From Clavelina lepadiformis (lineage: Eukaryota > Chordata > Ascidiacea > Aplousobranchia > Clavelinidae), in the NCBI RefSeq assembly GCF_947623445.1, contig NC_135241.1, positions 6,202,501 to 6,266,500 of the forward strand: a stretch of DNA of 64,000 nt, given 5' to 3'. This document shows, piece after piece, positions 24,555 through 36,536 of this stretch (the first letter of the stretch is position 1; every line of letters begins with the position of its first letter). A program made the position numbers and the translations under genes. Under the pieces are notes generated by a model that saw nothing but the letters and a program-made list of their open reading frames with translations, ran no database searches and was not told the origin of the DNA.

Positions 24555-27500
24555 ATGGCATATTTTTACAATGATAAGTCTGAATTATACAATGGAAGAA
24601 TAATCGATACACCACGTGTGGATGCAGTGCCACAAGCTACTACATCCACCTATTCTTCAGTTTCCACTGATCCTGAATTTGGTAAGATTGTAATTTTGTT
24701 GAATTAAAAATCTGTTAGTAAATATTTTAATCTATCACAGGTCTAGATGACGTTGATCCTGCCGCCTTTTTAATTTCTTCACATTTTATGTATCAGATAA
24801 TACACCATTTTGGTATTTTTTACACTTCTAACTTAATATCTATCATTCATAATTATTTTATGTTACTTTTGCAGATCTTGATCTAAGTGGAATCACTGCA
24901 CAAAAACCGATTTTAACGGTGAGCAAGTTGCTATATTTTTTGTGCTGAACAACTTGTAAGTTTATTCTATACTGTAATTAGCTTAGTTTCTGTTAGCTGA
25001 TAGGTACATGATTTTGGTATTAATACCATTAGAAGTAGTGTTGACTTGTTTGAGAGGTCATGCATGGTTGCATTGCTTCAATCCAAAGACAGGGTAATGG
25101 TTGACGTGTAAGCATAGTACTAGGTATATAGATAATGAAATTGTAATGATTTTTATTGTGATTATGTGGAAGATTGAATGATGCTGAATTTTGGCTTTTG
25201 ATTTTTTGCATAGAGCACTATTCACACTTTCCCCAAGCGGCGAAATAAGATGTACGGCCATTTCCAGCATGCCATGAAACCTATGCTCAATATTCGATTT
25301 GCAAGACGAACATTTGCATTCATTGTTTTGAACATTTTTGTTATTTTTGTTTTATTTATGTGGTGCAATTCCAGCAACAGCTTAGGTGAGAATTACTTTT
25401 ATTTTCAGTTTTAAGAGTCAACAGACTAAGTAGGATAAATCACATCTTTTGTTGTGTGTAGCAGTAGTGATTTGTTGTGTGTTTTACAACTGTTGTCCTA
25501 TGTTACAACAGCATTACGTGCCTTCTTGAGCTTGTCTGTATTTGACTTCTTCACACTGTTAACATGCTTGCTGTCTATTTGGGTTGCAACCACGCAACGA
25601 AGTGTTCCAGATAACAGTGTTCAGCTCTATAGCTATGAAAGAATAGAGATCTTACTTGTGTTTTCCTCCTTGGTCTTGACGATGCTTGGATCCGTTTTCA
25701 TTCTCAAAGAAAGTATTTTAAGGTGCATCATTTTATGCAAATGTTAGGTATTGATATAATTTATGTATGTAACACCAGAATGTGCTACTTTATACGATGA
25801 ACTTACTTTTGCGTATATCCAAATAAACGCGGTGCGTATATCCGCACCGCAATCGCGTTAGTTCCATTGCACTGGGCTTGCAGGAACCAGTATTTAAATT
25901 TTTCCACCCGCACCGCACCTGCTTTGGTATAATTGCGGGCATCCACGCAAACCCACAGTTTTCATTTCTTTACCTGTGCCCGCCCCGTACCCACATTGTG
26001 TAATTTGCAGCTGCCCGCATATATAGACTACTGGTTTTCATATCTTTATTTATGTTTCCTGTTTATTTATTAAATTCAACATGCTCTAATTTAAATATAA
26101 GATCAGTTAGTAGGAGTACACCTTATTGCCTGAAAAAGAATGCCATGCTAACTGAAATTTTCACTGGGAATTTAACGGCCAGGGTCTTTCGTGTGTCAAG
26201 ACAGGTAACAATCTAACAAAAATCAATCAGCGTGAAGCTGTCTGATGAACAATATCCTTTCTACTGTTACTAGGAGCTGCAGCACAATAACAATAGAAGG
26301 GAGACAACGTTTGACCTTATTTAATTTCTTGGTTTTGTTATTGTGAAGTAAGCAAAAACTAACTGATGTCAATGAATTTACTGAAGTTAATCCAATCATC
26401 AAATAGACAAAATCTGAAATGATTACAATGCGGTACCTACCCCGCAAATATAATGTGGGTACCCGCAAACTGCCCCGCATTTAAAAAACTGTTTTCGCAA
26501 CCGCCCCAAACCGCAGCAAAGCCCAAGGGGTGGGTGTGGGTACCTACAACGTGTGCAGGGGAGGACATACCCATGCAGGGCTCTAATGTACATGTGTTTG
26601 TTGCTTATTTTAGTTCTTTTTTGACCCCAGGATTGTAGAACAACCTGATGTTGCTGTTGGCAGGCTTCTTCCTGGTGCATTACTTGGCCTTGTGTTTCAT
26701 GTAATTTTAACTTTTTCAATTCGAAATAAAGCGCTCCAGTGTGTAACTGAAGGTTGGTTATATTATGTTTAACATAGTGTTTATTCTAAAGTAGTTTACT
26801 TTGTTTCGCATTATTTTTTAACTTTAAGTTTGTTTAATATTTTTGATGTTATACTAAAGCAGCTTTACTTGATAATACCGTTTTCACAGCATCTCCATCA
26901 TCATTGATACAAGAGCATGTCTCAGATTTGAGCCAACCATTGTGCACTGTTATTCCTGTATTTAACAGGATCCTGCTACCTCGCATTGATCCTTTCTTCC
27001 TTTTGTCTTCCATAGGATCTGCTTTAGTGCTGCTAACTGATGTTCTCATACAAATCGAGTATGCTCCCTTTTTTCACTTTGTAAATTGGCATTTGGCACC
27101 ATGCATCATTATGGTTGTCACTGCATGTCACATGAAATGCTTTATGATGTTTTGCAGCCTTTACTATACTGCCGACACAGTGGCTTCAATCTTATTCGTG
27201 TTTGCCACTTTGACTACAATGTGGCCAATTGCAGTGTGCAGTGCCCAAGTGCTTCTTAATACAACACCTCCATATGTTCTTGGTCAGCTTGATAAACTAC
27301 TCAGTGAAGCGCAAACTCTAGGTTTGTCATAACATGATGTATCGCATTGAGTTTTTTAAATTATGCTTATAAACATGCAAAGGCAAACAGGGTTTTTAAA
27401 GTATATTTTTATGGTACTTGCATATTGTTATAGTATTATTTATATCAGATGCATACATATTATTATTTTCGGTTATTTGTGAGTTTTGTGAAATATGTAG

Positions 27501-28745
27501 AGTGGCATCTGTAAGTGTTGCATGCAAATATATAATGAATTTTGACCAATGAGCGATTGATCACAACTTAACCTGACGAGCTCAATCTAAATTTTAAATT
27601 TTTTTTACAAATCTAGATGGAGTGCTTGAAATACGCAATGAACGGTTTTTCTCCGTAGCATTAGCTTCGAAAGATCACACAGACCTGCGTTCCTGTAATG
27701 GATTTGGACTTATCATGGCAGGTTCAGTATGTGTGAGAGTTAGAAGGGATGCTGATGAACAGATGGTTTTGGCTCACGTCACAAATCGTTTATCACCACT
27801 TGTTACCCAATTGACTGTACAGGTGGGCCTGCTCTCCAATTATATTATCAAGTGCCATCAAAATTATATTCTTTTGTAATCATGGTTTAGTGCAAACGAG
27901 TAGATTGATGGCTCTTTACAAGTAACCGTGGTACAGCATATGCTGAGCGAAAGCAGTAAAATACCACTTCATTTTCAAAGTCGATCTAAACTAAATTTCA
28001 ACTTAAGAATTATTTGAGAGAATTTTGTTTGCCAACAACTAAGTATTCATTGACCCAAGCAAAGGTCTCAGAGACGAGGAACATTGTCAGTCTTGGTGCT
28101 ATCTTAAATGAAACTTTATCTTGACAAGTTGAATGGCATGTTGCCTGCCAAGCTGTACTGTGTCGTGCAAAAACACGTTATTGTTGCAATTTTGCATTAT
28201 TCAAATAAGGTATATCGGCTAACTAAATACTCGACTCATCACATGCTTGTTGAACGTAGGTTGTGAAGGACGACTGGAGCTCAGGAACATACAGTGCACC
28301 TGGAATTCCTAGTAGTGTTGGACTCAAATCTACGAGACCAATGGGTTCTGCTATCTTGTATGGCTTCAACAAACCTGCGGCTGCTGTTGTACCATACCAG
28401 CAAACTCCTCCAAGAGACTTGCTTGCTGTTAGTGCAGATTCGCCTTCAGTTGACCTAAATATCCATAAGTTCCCTGTAGAGCCCAGCAGGACTCCTGCTA
28501 TTCAAAAGCGACTGGTGGACGATTTTAGCTTTTCCTCCACTCCGGCATTGAGTCCTGTAAAACCCCAATCATTCTCAGCTTCTTCAAATTCGGGCTCCAA
28601 CATTGCCAAGATGTACAAAGCAGCCGGCTTTACAAGCCCTCCGTCTTCGATGAAGAGTTTACATAAACTACCTCCTTATACCACAAAACGAACATCAGGC
28701 ATTGGAGGCAATTTATACGCTCATACTACCAATCTTACCAAATAA
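24555..28745 (+). CDS. SLC30A6: Zinc transporter ZnT6, 9 exons
   Basis: Exons: 24555-24681, 24875-24918, 25214-25385, 25512-25722, 26631-26752, 26890-27058, 27158-27321, 27617-27822, 28260-28745; 566 residues against 461 in human. ZnT6 pairs with ZnT5 to load zinc into early secretory pathway enzymes. TM1 is at about 91-107 (ends FMWCNSSNSL), followed by five more hydrophobic segments. Family blocks are QEHVSDLSQPLC, LLNTTPPYVLGQLDKLL, DGVLEIRNERF and DEQMVLAHVTNRL. The His-x3-Asp zinc sites of active ZnTs read Leu122-x3-Asp126 and Tyr284-x3-Asp288. This agrees with ZnT6 being the non-transporting partner. The N-terminus (1-57) and the Ser/Pro-rich C-terminus are lineage-specific. About 16 extra residues (355-370) precede AGSVCVRVRRD. 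Confidence 0.93.
25828..26560. repeat. GC-rich dyad repeats in SLC30A6 intron 4, possible hAT MITE
   Basis: Two clusters (25828-26025 and 26427-26560) are full of CCGCACCGCA and GGTACCCGCA motifs in both orientations, in an otherwise AT-rich intron. The two clusters look like inverted subterminal regions of a DNA transposon. I could not define its ends or a target-site duplication. Confidence 0.35.
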
Positions 28746-29381
28746 ACCTGACCTGTCGTACAAGTGTATTCAGTAGATAATGATGAAAAGCAATTTTTTC
28801 TGATTAGGTAATATTTCCCATGACTTAAATTTTTTGAGGTGTATAAGAGCGACCGTATAAGTCGGAGTTTTTCTTTCACGTTGGATAAGGTCTTTCTATC
28901 CCAGGTCACTGTTTTGTGTGACCCGATTACCGTCAGCTGTTCACTGTCACTACCGTGCAATGCTTTTTTACTGTTATTATATATCAACTGATGTCAGCTC
29001 TAAAAGAGCAAATGTGACCTTATATGAGTTATATCGCTAAAACTACTGATCTGAGAGTAACGTTGATATTTTTATTACGCTATTAATTTTAATAGAGAGG
29101 TTGTTCTGTATAGCGAATGTGATACAATCGCCTTTTCGAAATGTTTCACAGGCTTGAAATAAACCAATAAAAGAACGGGATTTGAACAAGATTTTTTGTG
29201 CTGATTAGATGTGAAGAAATTCAACAACCAAAAAAGTTCATTAGCAAGGAAGAAAAAAAGCGATTTTCAACACACTTTTTGAAATACTGAGAAATGCGTT
29301 GTTGTCTATGCGACAAACGTTTCATGTCAATGCTCAACAAAAGACGCGAACTTTACAAAGCGTTCAGAGACCTGCATGTAG
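28746..29381. other. Convergent 3' region of SLC30A6 and gene A
   Basis: There is no coding feature. Two AATAAA hexamers on the + strand (29158-29163 and 29166-29171) are the likely poly(A) signals of SLC30A6. The 636-bp spacing to the end of gene A is mirrored by the decayed SLC30A6 piece beside gene B. Confidence 0.5.
29158..29171 (+). terminator. Poly(A) signals of SLC30A6
   Basis: Two AATAAA hexamers lie 8 bases apart, a little over 400 bases after the SLC30A6 stop. Confidence 0.5.
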
Positions 29382-32300
29382 TCACACGCAGGTTTCTTCC
29401 AGTAACCACATCTCCTGCACCTCTACGTCTTTGTTGTCACTACAGTTCATAATCATACGGTAAACATCCGGAGCCTTTTTTGAAATTGTCAAACTTACAC
29501 ATCGAGCTCTAGAGTTCTGCTTGTTGCTATTTGTCGATGATGTATTGCCCAATATACGTCCACTTGATGGATGGAAACGATTTGTTAGGTTTTGACGGCT
29601 ATCTCTTCCGATTGACCAATCCGACGGTAACGTTTGACTGCGCCGATATCCTCGTTCCTTTACAGGGTCGTTTTGAGGAGCTGCATAGAAAAAAATTGTA
29701 GTTACACCCAAAAGCGTTATTCTGTGTTACGATAATTCTGCTCAACTAACTTAACTTAGTTTAAGCGTGATTATTGTTTATCAACCAAAAGGTAGTTATT
29801 TAATACTAAACTTACGTGTTCTAGTTACTAGTTTATTGCCTTGCACTTTCCAAATGATTGCAATTGTTTTGGACACCGAACATTTTAATAAAAAATTTCA
29901 TACAAAAGTATTGCCTACCATTCATTGATAAGGTACTCGTTTCATGCACAAAACAGTTGAAGGTTTCTTCGTCGGTTGGCTGATTTGAAGAATCGTTTTC
30001 GATGTTTCGAATGCGTCCCAATTCATCTACATACAATTGCACCCAAACTGAGCAAAGTTACGCAGCATGGAGCAAGAAAAGATTAAATTGTCAATAGTAG
30101 TAAGACACTACTCTGGCAAGTGAAAATATTTTCTTTCGTTCAATTTTTTCTGAAATAATTTCAACCGATAGAAGTGTAGAACATTCATTCTTATGACAGT
30201 ATTCTGCGGGTCTTAAAGGTTTGGTATACCAAATAAGATGATGTCATAATCTTAAAAGTTTACCAAAGATATCATCTATTGAAGATGTCGCTGAAGATAT
30301 CGTGTCGTAGTCAGGAGATACGGTGGATTGTAAGTGTCTTTCGCAATTTGAATGAAATGAAAATTTTTCTTTCATAGGTGCCGATGTTTTTATTGCAGTA
30401 GCTTGTGCTGAATAAAAAGTCAACAATAAAAGTTACTATCAAAAATGGTTTAAAGTAGCTAGTAGACAACATAGCCAAAGCAAGCAGTTTTGTATGACTT
30501 GTGCCTATTATAGACTACAGATTTTCAGGCTTACAATTAGGTGTGACAGACTTTGTCTCTAAAATCCGATATAAAAAGCAGATGTGGGCAATCAGTAGGC
30601 AAAAAGCTTCTTTAAAAGTACCTTCGGTACTGGTAGGCTACTTTGAAAGTAGCGTCGGTACTGGTATCGGCTACTTTAAAAGTACTGTCGGTACTGGTAT
30701 CGGCTACTTTGAAAGTACCGTCGGTACTGGTAAGCTACTTGGCTAAAAGTTTGCCGACGATACTGGTATTCAATACTGTTTCAAAAAAGTAGTTCGGTAC
30801 TTTGGGGGTACCGCTATTTTTGTGTAAACAGAATCTGCTGGAAGTGGCAACAACCTTGCGCCTCTCCTTGTTTCAGTGAAGTAAGGATATTTTCAGCTCC
30901 CGGTGCGTAACATTATTTGACTACTGTTATAACATGGTCTAAAATCGATTTATTGGTCAAAAAGCTGTCAATTTAAATTTTTTGCTTTTCAAATGTATTA
31001 CTGCATATAGGCAATTTCATGTTAACGTATATAACCATTGGGAGAACTGAGTCTTCCACCCACGTCCTGGTAGTTTAACAACACCTATACTGTTGGCATA
31101 TATTCATTGTGAAACGTCGCATTATTTTGTAACTTCGCATACTTTTCTATTGCAAAGGCATGTTCAAATGGCATTGCATTTTAGGTGCAGTTACTTAATG
31201 AATTGACCTTCAGACAGACCCTGATATGGTTTGCCTGACCAAAACATGTCTTATTTTTCCAACTACCGTAGTGGTTAATCCAATAGTAGGGATGAACTTA
31301 ACCCGAATAGATTCGCTGACAATCGCCCGTGTGGAAGATTCGGGCGAACATGAATACTAACAAAGGCAAACCGGAATACAAGATTACTTATAAATTTATC
31401 GACTTTGGTAAAAAATGATGATTTATTTTGCTGAATAAGCTAAACTAGTGTCAACATTTCTTGCTAAAGGTCAATTACTTAAGGACTTTGCTAAATCGCC
31501 ATTTGATCTATAAATAATTTATAGCAATTATGTAACGTTACAAGCAAGATTTGGCAACTTTTTGATAAAGTCTTATTATTTGGTACTGATATGAATAAAT
31601 TTGGGTTTCGTTCGTGTCGACATTTATGATATTCGGATTTGCATGAACCCGAATAATCGTCCGCGTGGCACATCCCTCTCCAGTTGACAAATAAAGGAAT
31701 ACTTTGCTTTGTTAATCTATTTTCTAATCATCGCGGTCGCCATTGACCGACAAACAAGCAAACTACTCTACAAACTGTACCTTTGCCCATATCATGGCCT
31801 TGAAGTTTTATCGGCCCCTAATTTTATTAGTTGTTCCTTTCCTAGCTATATTCTAAAAATTAAAAATTTGATCAAAATCCATTATAACTTACCTTTGAAC
31901 AACATTAGGCTATTACTGATGCAAACAAACCACAAATGTCGGTAAAGACACTTCATACACTTCATGCAAGTCTACGAGTCGGTGACGTACATAGACTACC
32001 GCTTTTGGCTATTATCAAGGTTGAACACACTTTGGTTTTCAAACCCGATGACAGAAAATCGTATAAAGCCTTCACAATACCTGGCAAAGCAATGTAATCG
32101 CTCAAGTTTTCGGATTCACCAGATGCGTCAAAAACAAAGCTGTTTCGGTCATTTTGATAGCGGTTATGGCTGTCTGAGGAGTTTTACAATGTAGTTAACA
32201 TCAATTAATTAATTAATTATCAGCAATAATTATTTGTTCTGGTAGAGATTAAAATGCATAGCGCATATGAACATATAAATGGTTACCTTCCTGTAATATT

Positions 32301-35300
32301 CCTAATTTGTCTCAAAAAGTCAATTATTCATTCATACCTAAGTTTTGATGAAGGTTATTCCCGTTATTCTTTTCCTTCCTAGGCAAATCGTTAGCAGGGT
32401 CTTTGCAGTGCTCCTGTCGGTTTCTATAAAGTTCGTCTGTAGAATTGCAGAACATCGTATGGTTAGTCAACAAAGCTAGGTTGTTTGTAACCTATATAAC
32501 TCTAAGTTATAACTTATTTCGTACTTGGTCCAGTTATGTGCTGCTGTGTAATATTCATATGCTGAGTAAGGTTCTCTTGGATAGACTTGCAGCCAATATG
32601 CAGGTTTTCTCTATTATCAAGGTTTTGTGTTTCGGCCAAATTTACTGATCCACAATCTTGCACATTAGTCGTTCTAGGCTCAACGTTTGTTGCGTTGTCA
32701 TTGTTTTCTACTGACGTTTCATTCCATTCAGGTCTATGGCCTGAAAGCAGGGTAATAAAATATAAATAGCGAAAGTATATATAGTGAAGCGAAGTAAAGT
32801 GAAATTTGTAATTTTCTTATTAACAAGTTTATTCTGGAGGAAGCAATAAGCCTATGTACATCTACAAAAACATTGGTCTGTGTTTGTATGAATTTTCCAA
32901 ACGCATTATTTATGCAGTGATTTTTGCAAATAGAATTATTTACTCCCTGTATTGATTAAAGGTGTTTCTTGCTCTTCGTCAGAGGTTTCTTCTATTGGAT
33001 CTGAGCTTATATTATTCGAATTATCTGGCACTGCATCTTCAACACAAGAAGCTTGGTGCATACAACTTTTATTTTGATCATTTTAAACACGAGCTTTCAA
33101 CAATACTGTTGGCTATAAATAGACTTTGTGGTCATACGTTTTGGTTTAACACATTTTGGTTCTAACATTTGATAAGATGTCGCATGGTCGTTATACTATG
33201 GAGGCTATACCTGGCAAGGGGGTGTAATCGCTCGTGTTTTCGGAATCGTCAGATACGCCAAAAACGGAACAGTTTCGCTCATTTTGAGAGTGGCTATGAC
33301 TGTCTGAAGAGTTTTACAACTTAACGTTAATTACTTATTATTATCGGTTATAATTATTTGTTCTGATATAGCGTTTGAAATGTGTTCTGCTTGAATGTAT
33401 AAATGTCTTAAATGGTTACCTTGCGATAAGATGGATATAGTTTGTCTCAAAAAATCAATTTTTCATTTATACCTGCATCTTGATGATGGTCATTCTCGTT
33501 GTCTTCTCTACGCACATCATCACCAGGTTCGTTGTATGGTTCACCTCGGCTTCTATGAAGTGGTTCTTCTGTAGAATTTTAGAACAATGTGGGTTAACCA
33601 ATAAAGATTGTTTGGAACTTATCTAACTCTATAACTTATTTCGGGTGTATATTATCTGAGTGACAGTTTATTTGAGTGACAGTTCATTTAAGTGACATAA
33701 TTATAGTTCATTTGAGTGACACATTGATAAGTACTGTTTAATTCATTTGAGTGACACATTGATATGGACTGTGTAATTCATTTGAGTGACAAATTGACAT
33801 TTGTTGTTTAAGTTGCAGTTGCTATTAATTAGTAAGTGCACAGATGACAACACACACAAGACAAAGTTTAGAATACTATCTGCAATGTACATGCTATCTG
33901 CAATGTACTATCTGCAAGAGTACTATCTGCAATGTACTTGCACATAGAGTACTATGTGCAAAATGCAACAGATAACATGGTTTCCGTTGTATTTGTGTGA
34001 AGAGCAACGGAAACCATGTTATCTGTTGCATTTATATCGTATGTGCCACTCATTTCTCAACCATTACTGTAGTTTGAACAGTACTCACCAATGTGTCACT
34101 CAAATGAACTGTCACTCAGTTGAGCATGAATTATTTGTCACTCAAATGAACGTTAAAAGAATGTGTCACTCAAATGAGCTGTCACTCAAATGAAGTGTCA
34201 CTCAGTTGATCAACTACCCTTATTTCACAGACGTAAGCTCAACATTTTTTCTTTTTTTTCAGGATTTCTCAGTATGAGTTAAAACAGAAATTTCGTGTGA
34301 GCGAACTTTTTTTTAGTTTAACTTGGCTCTCTTGCAAGCTCTCACCCTCGTCTATGAAACAAAGGTAAAGTTTGCTCATGTATTCTGCATATGTCTATAC
34401 ATGTTTCTATCACAATGTAAAATGAGCATCAAACTATATTTTTATTTCCAAAGTTAAATTTTTAGTGATTCTTATACCTCCAAAAGCTGTGTTGGGCGTC
34501 ATACACACATTGTTTGTTATGTAATATGTGGAATTATTGTTGCCCACGTGTCCAATGCTACAGTTTTGAATTTCATAAACGTTTGCGTTGCTTTCATTTG
34601 AATTACTTGCTGTTGGCATTTGAGCTTCAGGTCTGTCAGCTGAAATATAAATCGGCCTTTGTCAACAAAGGAATAATTTTATCGGAAGAACCAAACATAA
34701 ACCACCTTACGAACCAACATAAAATTGCGCATTTCTTTTAATTACAATGTACAGCATGATATCTTTAACGAAATTGTACATTAAAAAAGCAAACAAAACA
34801 TTCATGTTTTATTAAACCAAATTCAAAATTGGCTACAACTAAAACACAGGTTCTAATTACCATTGTGTTGATCTATCTCCGGCCTTTGCTCAAAATTCCC
34901 ATTTTCATTTTCAAACTCTGCATCTTAAAATAGAAATGTTGTGAGCATTGAACAGGCACTTACTGAACGCATTATTTTTACAGTGATTTTTGCAAATAAA
35001 ATTAGTTACTATCGTTTCCAGGTGCTTCTGGCTCTTCGTCAGAGGTTTCTTCTATTGGACCTGAGCTTGTATTATTCGAATTATTATCAGGCACTGCATC
35101 TTCAATACAAATAACTAAGTGCATAAAAGTCTTGTATTCAACACTTCATTCAAGTGTATGTACAACATTGTTATATTATCCAAATGAAAGTTTGTTTTTG
35201 CTTTTCCATTTACTCTTTGATAAAGATTCCTTTTAACTAAACCCTATATAGAAATCAACAGAAATTTACTTCAATACTGAGATTGTACTAAATCGAATTT

Positions 35301-36536
35301 GAGTCAGTTTACTTAAGGTGAGCTGATAGCTGCATGGGTGCTCGATCGTTTGGGTGGATTTATTCCAGTAAATAATATAGTATCTAGTTCATTTACCAAC
35401 TTCTAAGCGACTTTGTGCGTAAGTCGAGTTCGGAATTCCGTGATCTTCGAGATTTCCTTCTATCCTTCTGGGTTCGCTGTCACTATTCGTCGAGAGTTTT
35501 CTCCCCTTAAATTGATTTTACAGCTTTTATTCAGTTTTTTTTCTACCCGTTTGACCATATGTGACTTATACTTAACTGCTTGCATGCAATATTACTACAG
35601 TCGTTGTAAGCTATAGTTGCAGTAGGTACTTTTAAATATTCCTTGGCAGTTTTTGAACTCATAAAGATACTGTCTAAATTATGCAGTCTAATATCTTTAC
35701 AATTACCACACCTCTGCTTGCCAGGTCGAAATAGCTTGGGAAGAGGAACTTGACTTTGAAACATTTCGTCGACTAATACCCACAACATCTAATAAATACA
35801 GTACTGTAAAATAGCCTATAATAGTGATTAGATTAACCTATGCTTTTAATCTATTTATCAAAAAAGAATCTAGGAGAAATACGTGCTAAAAATACTTCAG
35901 CTTCGAGTTAACGAGCTTCTACTGTCGGGTAGTAGACCTATAAGTTGAGTTATAAGATAACTGATATCCCAAATCTTGTTTAATTATGCCAACTGCATAG
36001 CCAAATTCAAGCTTATATTTATACAGTACTTTTCTAACAAACCAACTTTAATAATGACTAAAATCAAAATACATGTTCTTACCATTGCTTTCATCTGCCC
36101 CTGGCCTTTGTTCAAATTTCCAATTTTCATTTTCAAACACGGCTTCTTGAAACAAGAATGTTGAAACGTTGAGCAGTCACTTAACGAATATTGGGAAATA
36201 GTAACAATACTGCATGTATAATTTAATCGTTTGTTTTCAAATTTCTTTGTATCCAATGCGATTTAATTTTTTGCTTTCAAATAAGTAGTTATTGAACTTT
36301 TAATACTGTAAAATCTTTTTACCGGTTCCTACTGGTGTCAGTGAGTGATTTAAGTAAGCTTTATATTCATGTTCAGCCGGAGCTCCGGCTGCATCTCTCA
36401 TGGCTGTCATGATTCCATCATTTTGCATGGGGTCATCTTCACTATGGGGTGAATTTTTTACCGTCTTACTTTTTGGCTGTTTTTTCTTGGTTGGGAGAAG
36501 CGGCAATAAACAACATGCTGAAATTCTGAACTTCCG
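29382..36536 (-). CDS. Array gene A: unrecognised modular low-complexity protein with RHIM-like exon (start codon lost)
   Basis: Proposed exons: 36536-36323, 36145-36083, 35099-35010, 34923-34861, 34639-34478, 33568-33473, 33036-32944, 32740-32525, 32436-32338, 30407-30264, 30026-29919, 29680-29382. All internal borders are phase 1 and the sum is an exact 549 codons. The first exon aligns with gene C exon 1, including CCLLPL and DAAGAPAE, but C's ATG is ATT here. The next in-frame ATG would start at MQNDGIM, unless an unseen exon supplies one. Acidic linkers (EETSDEEPEAPG), NENGNFEQRPEI-type exons and the RHIM-like exon (IGHVGNNNSTYY, 172-183) follow. A divergent second set of the same modules comes after (33036-32338). 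The last exon is basic and Ser-rich (RRSQTLPSDW). One more candidate exon (about 35505-35397, STNSDSEP...) has no phase-matching acceptor. I do not recognise the family. Confidence 0.5.
30612..30735. repeat. 33-bp minisatellite
   Basis: Between three and four units of about 33 bp read GGTACTGGTATCGGCTACTT and then KAAAGTACYGTC. Starts are at about 30626, 30657, 30690 and 30723; the first unit is 31 bp. Each unit is partly self-complementary. It lies in an intron of gene A. Confidence 0.7.
33650..34215. mobile_element. Fold-back element with TGAGTGAC arrays
   Basis: The left arm holds repeated CATTTGAGTGACA units. The right arm holds the same unit inverted (TGTCACTCAAATGA). In the middle is a perfect hairpin (listed separately), preceded by several ACTATCTGCAATGT repeats (33870-33935). 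There is no coding capacity. It lies in an intron of gene A. The superfamily is unknown. Confidence 0.65.
33961..34033. repeat. Perfect 29-bp inverted repeat (hairpin)
   Basis: The left arm 33961-33989 and right arm 34005-34033 are exact reverse complements (core CAGATAACATGGTTTCCGTT), separated by a 15-base loop. As RNA from either strand this would be a 73-nt stem-loop of precursor-microRNA size. It could instead be the centre of the surrounding fold-back transposon. Confidence 0.85.
34382..35250. repeat. Recent segmental duplicate, gene A copy
   Basis: Aligns end to end with 45415-46279 with only scattered substitutions and small indels (mid-to-high 90s percent identity by eye). It covers the RHIM-like exon, the NENGNFEQRP exon, the acidic exon and their introns. 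Confidence 0.85.

Noticed and set aside
24739..24800. Possible alternative SLC30A6 exon after an acceptor-like CACAG
   Set aside because: Open for a few codons, but no donor follows within a sensible distance.
26423..26719. 98-residue minus-strand frame with Cys/His/Pro-rich sequence
   Set aside because: Runs through the GC-rich CCGCA repeats and antisense to SLC30A6 exon 5; there are no splice sites or family motif.
30501..30746. 81-residue + strand frame with an 11-residue repeat (IGYFESTVGTG)
   Set aside because: It is the 33-bp minisatellite read in frame; because the unit is a multiple of three, an open frame is expected by construction.
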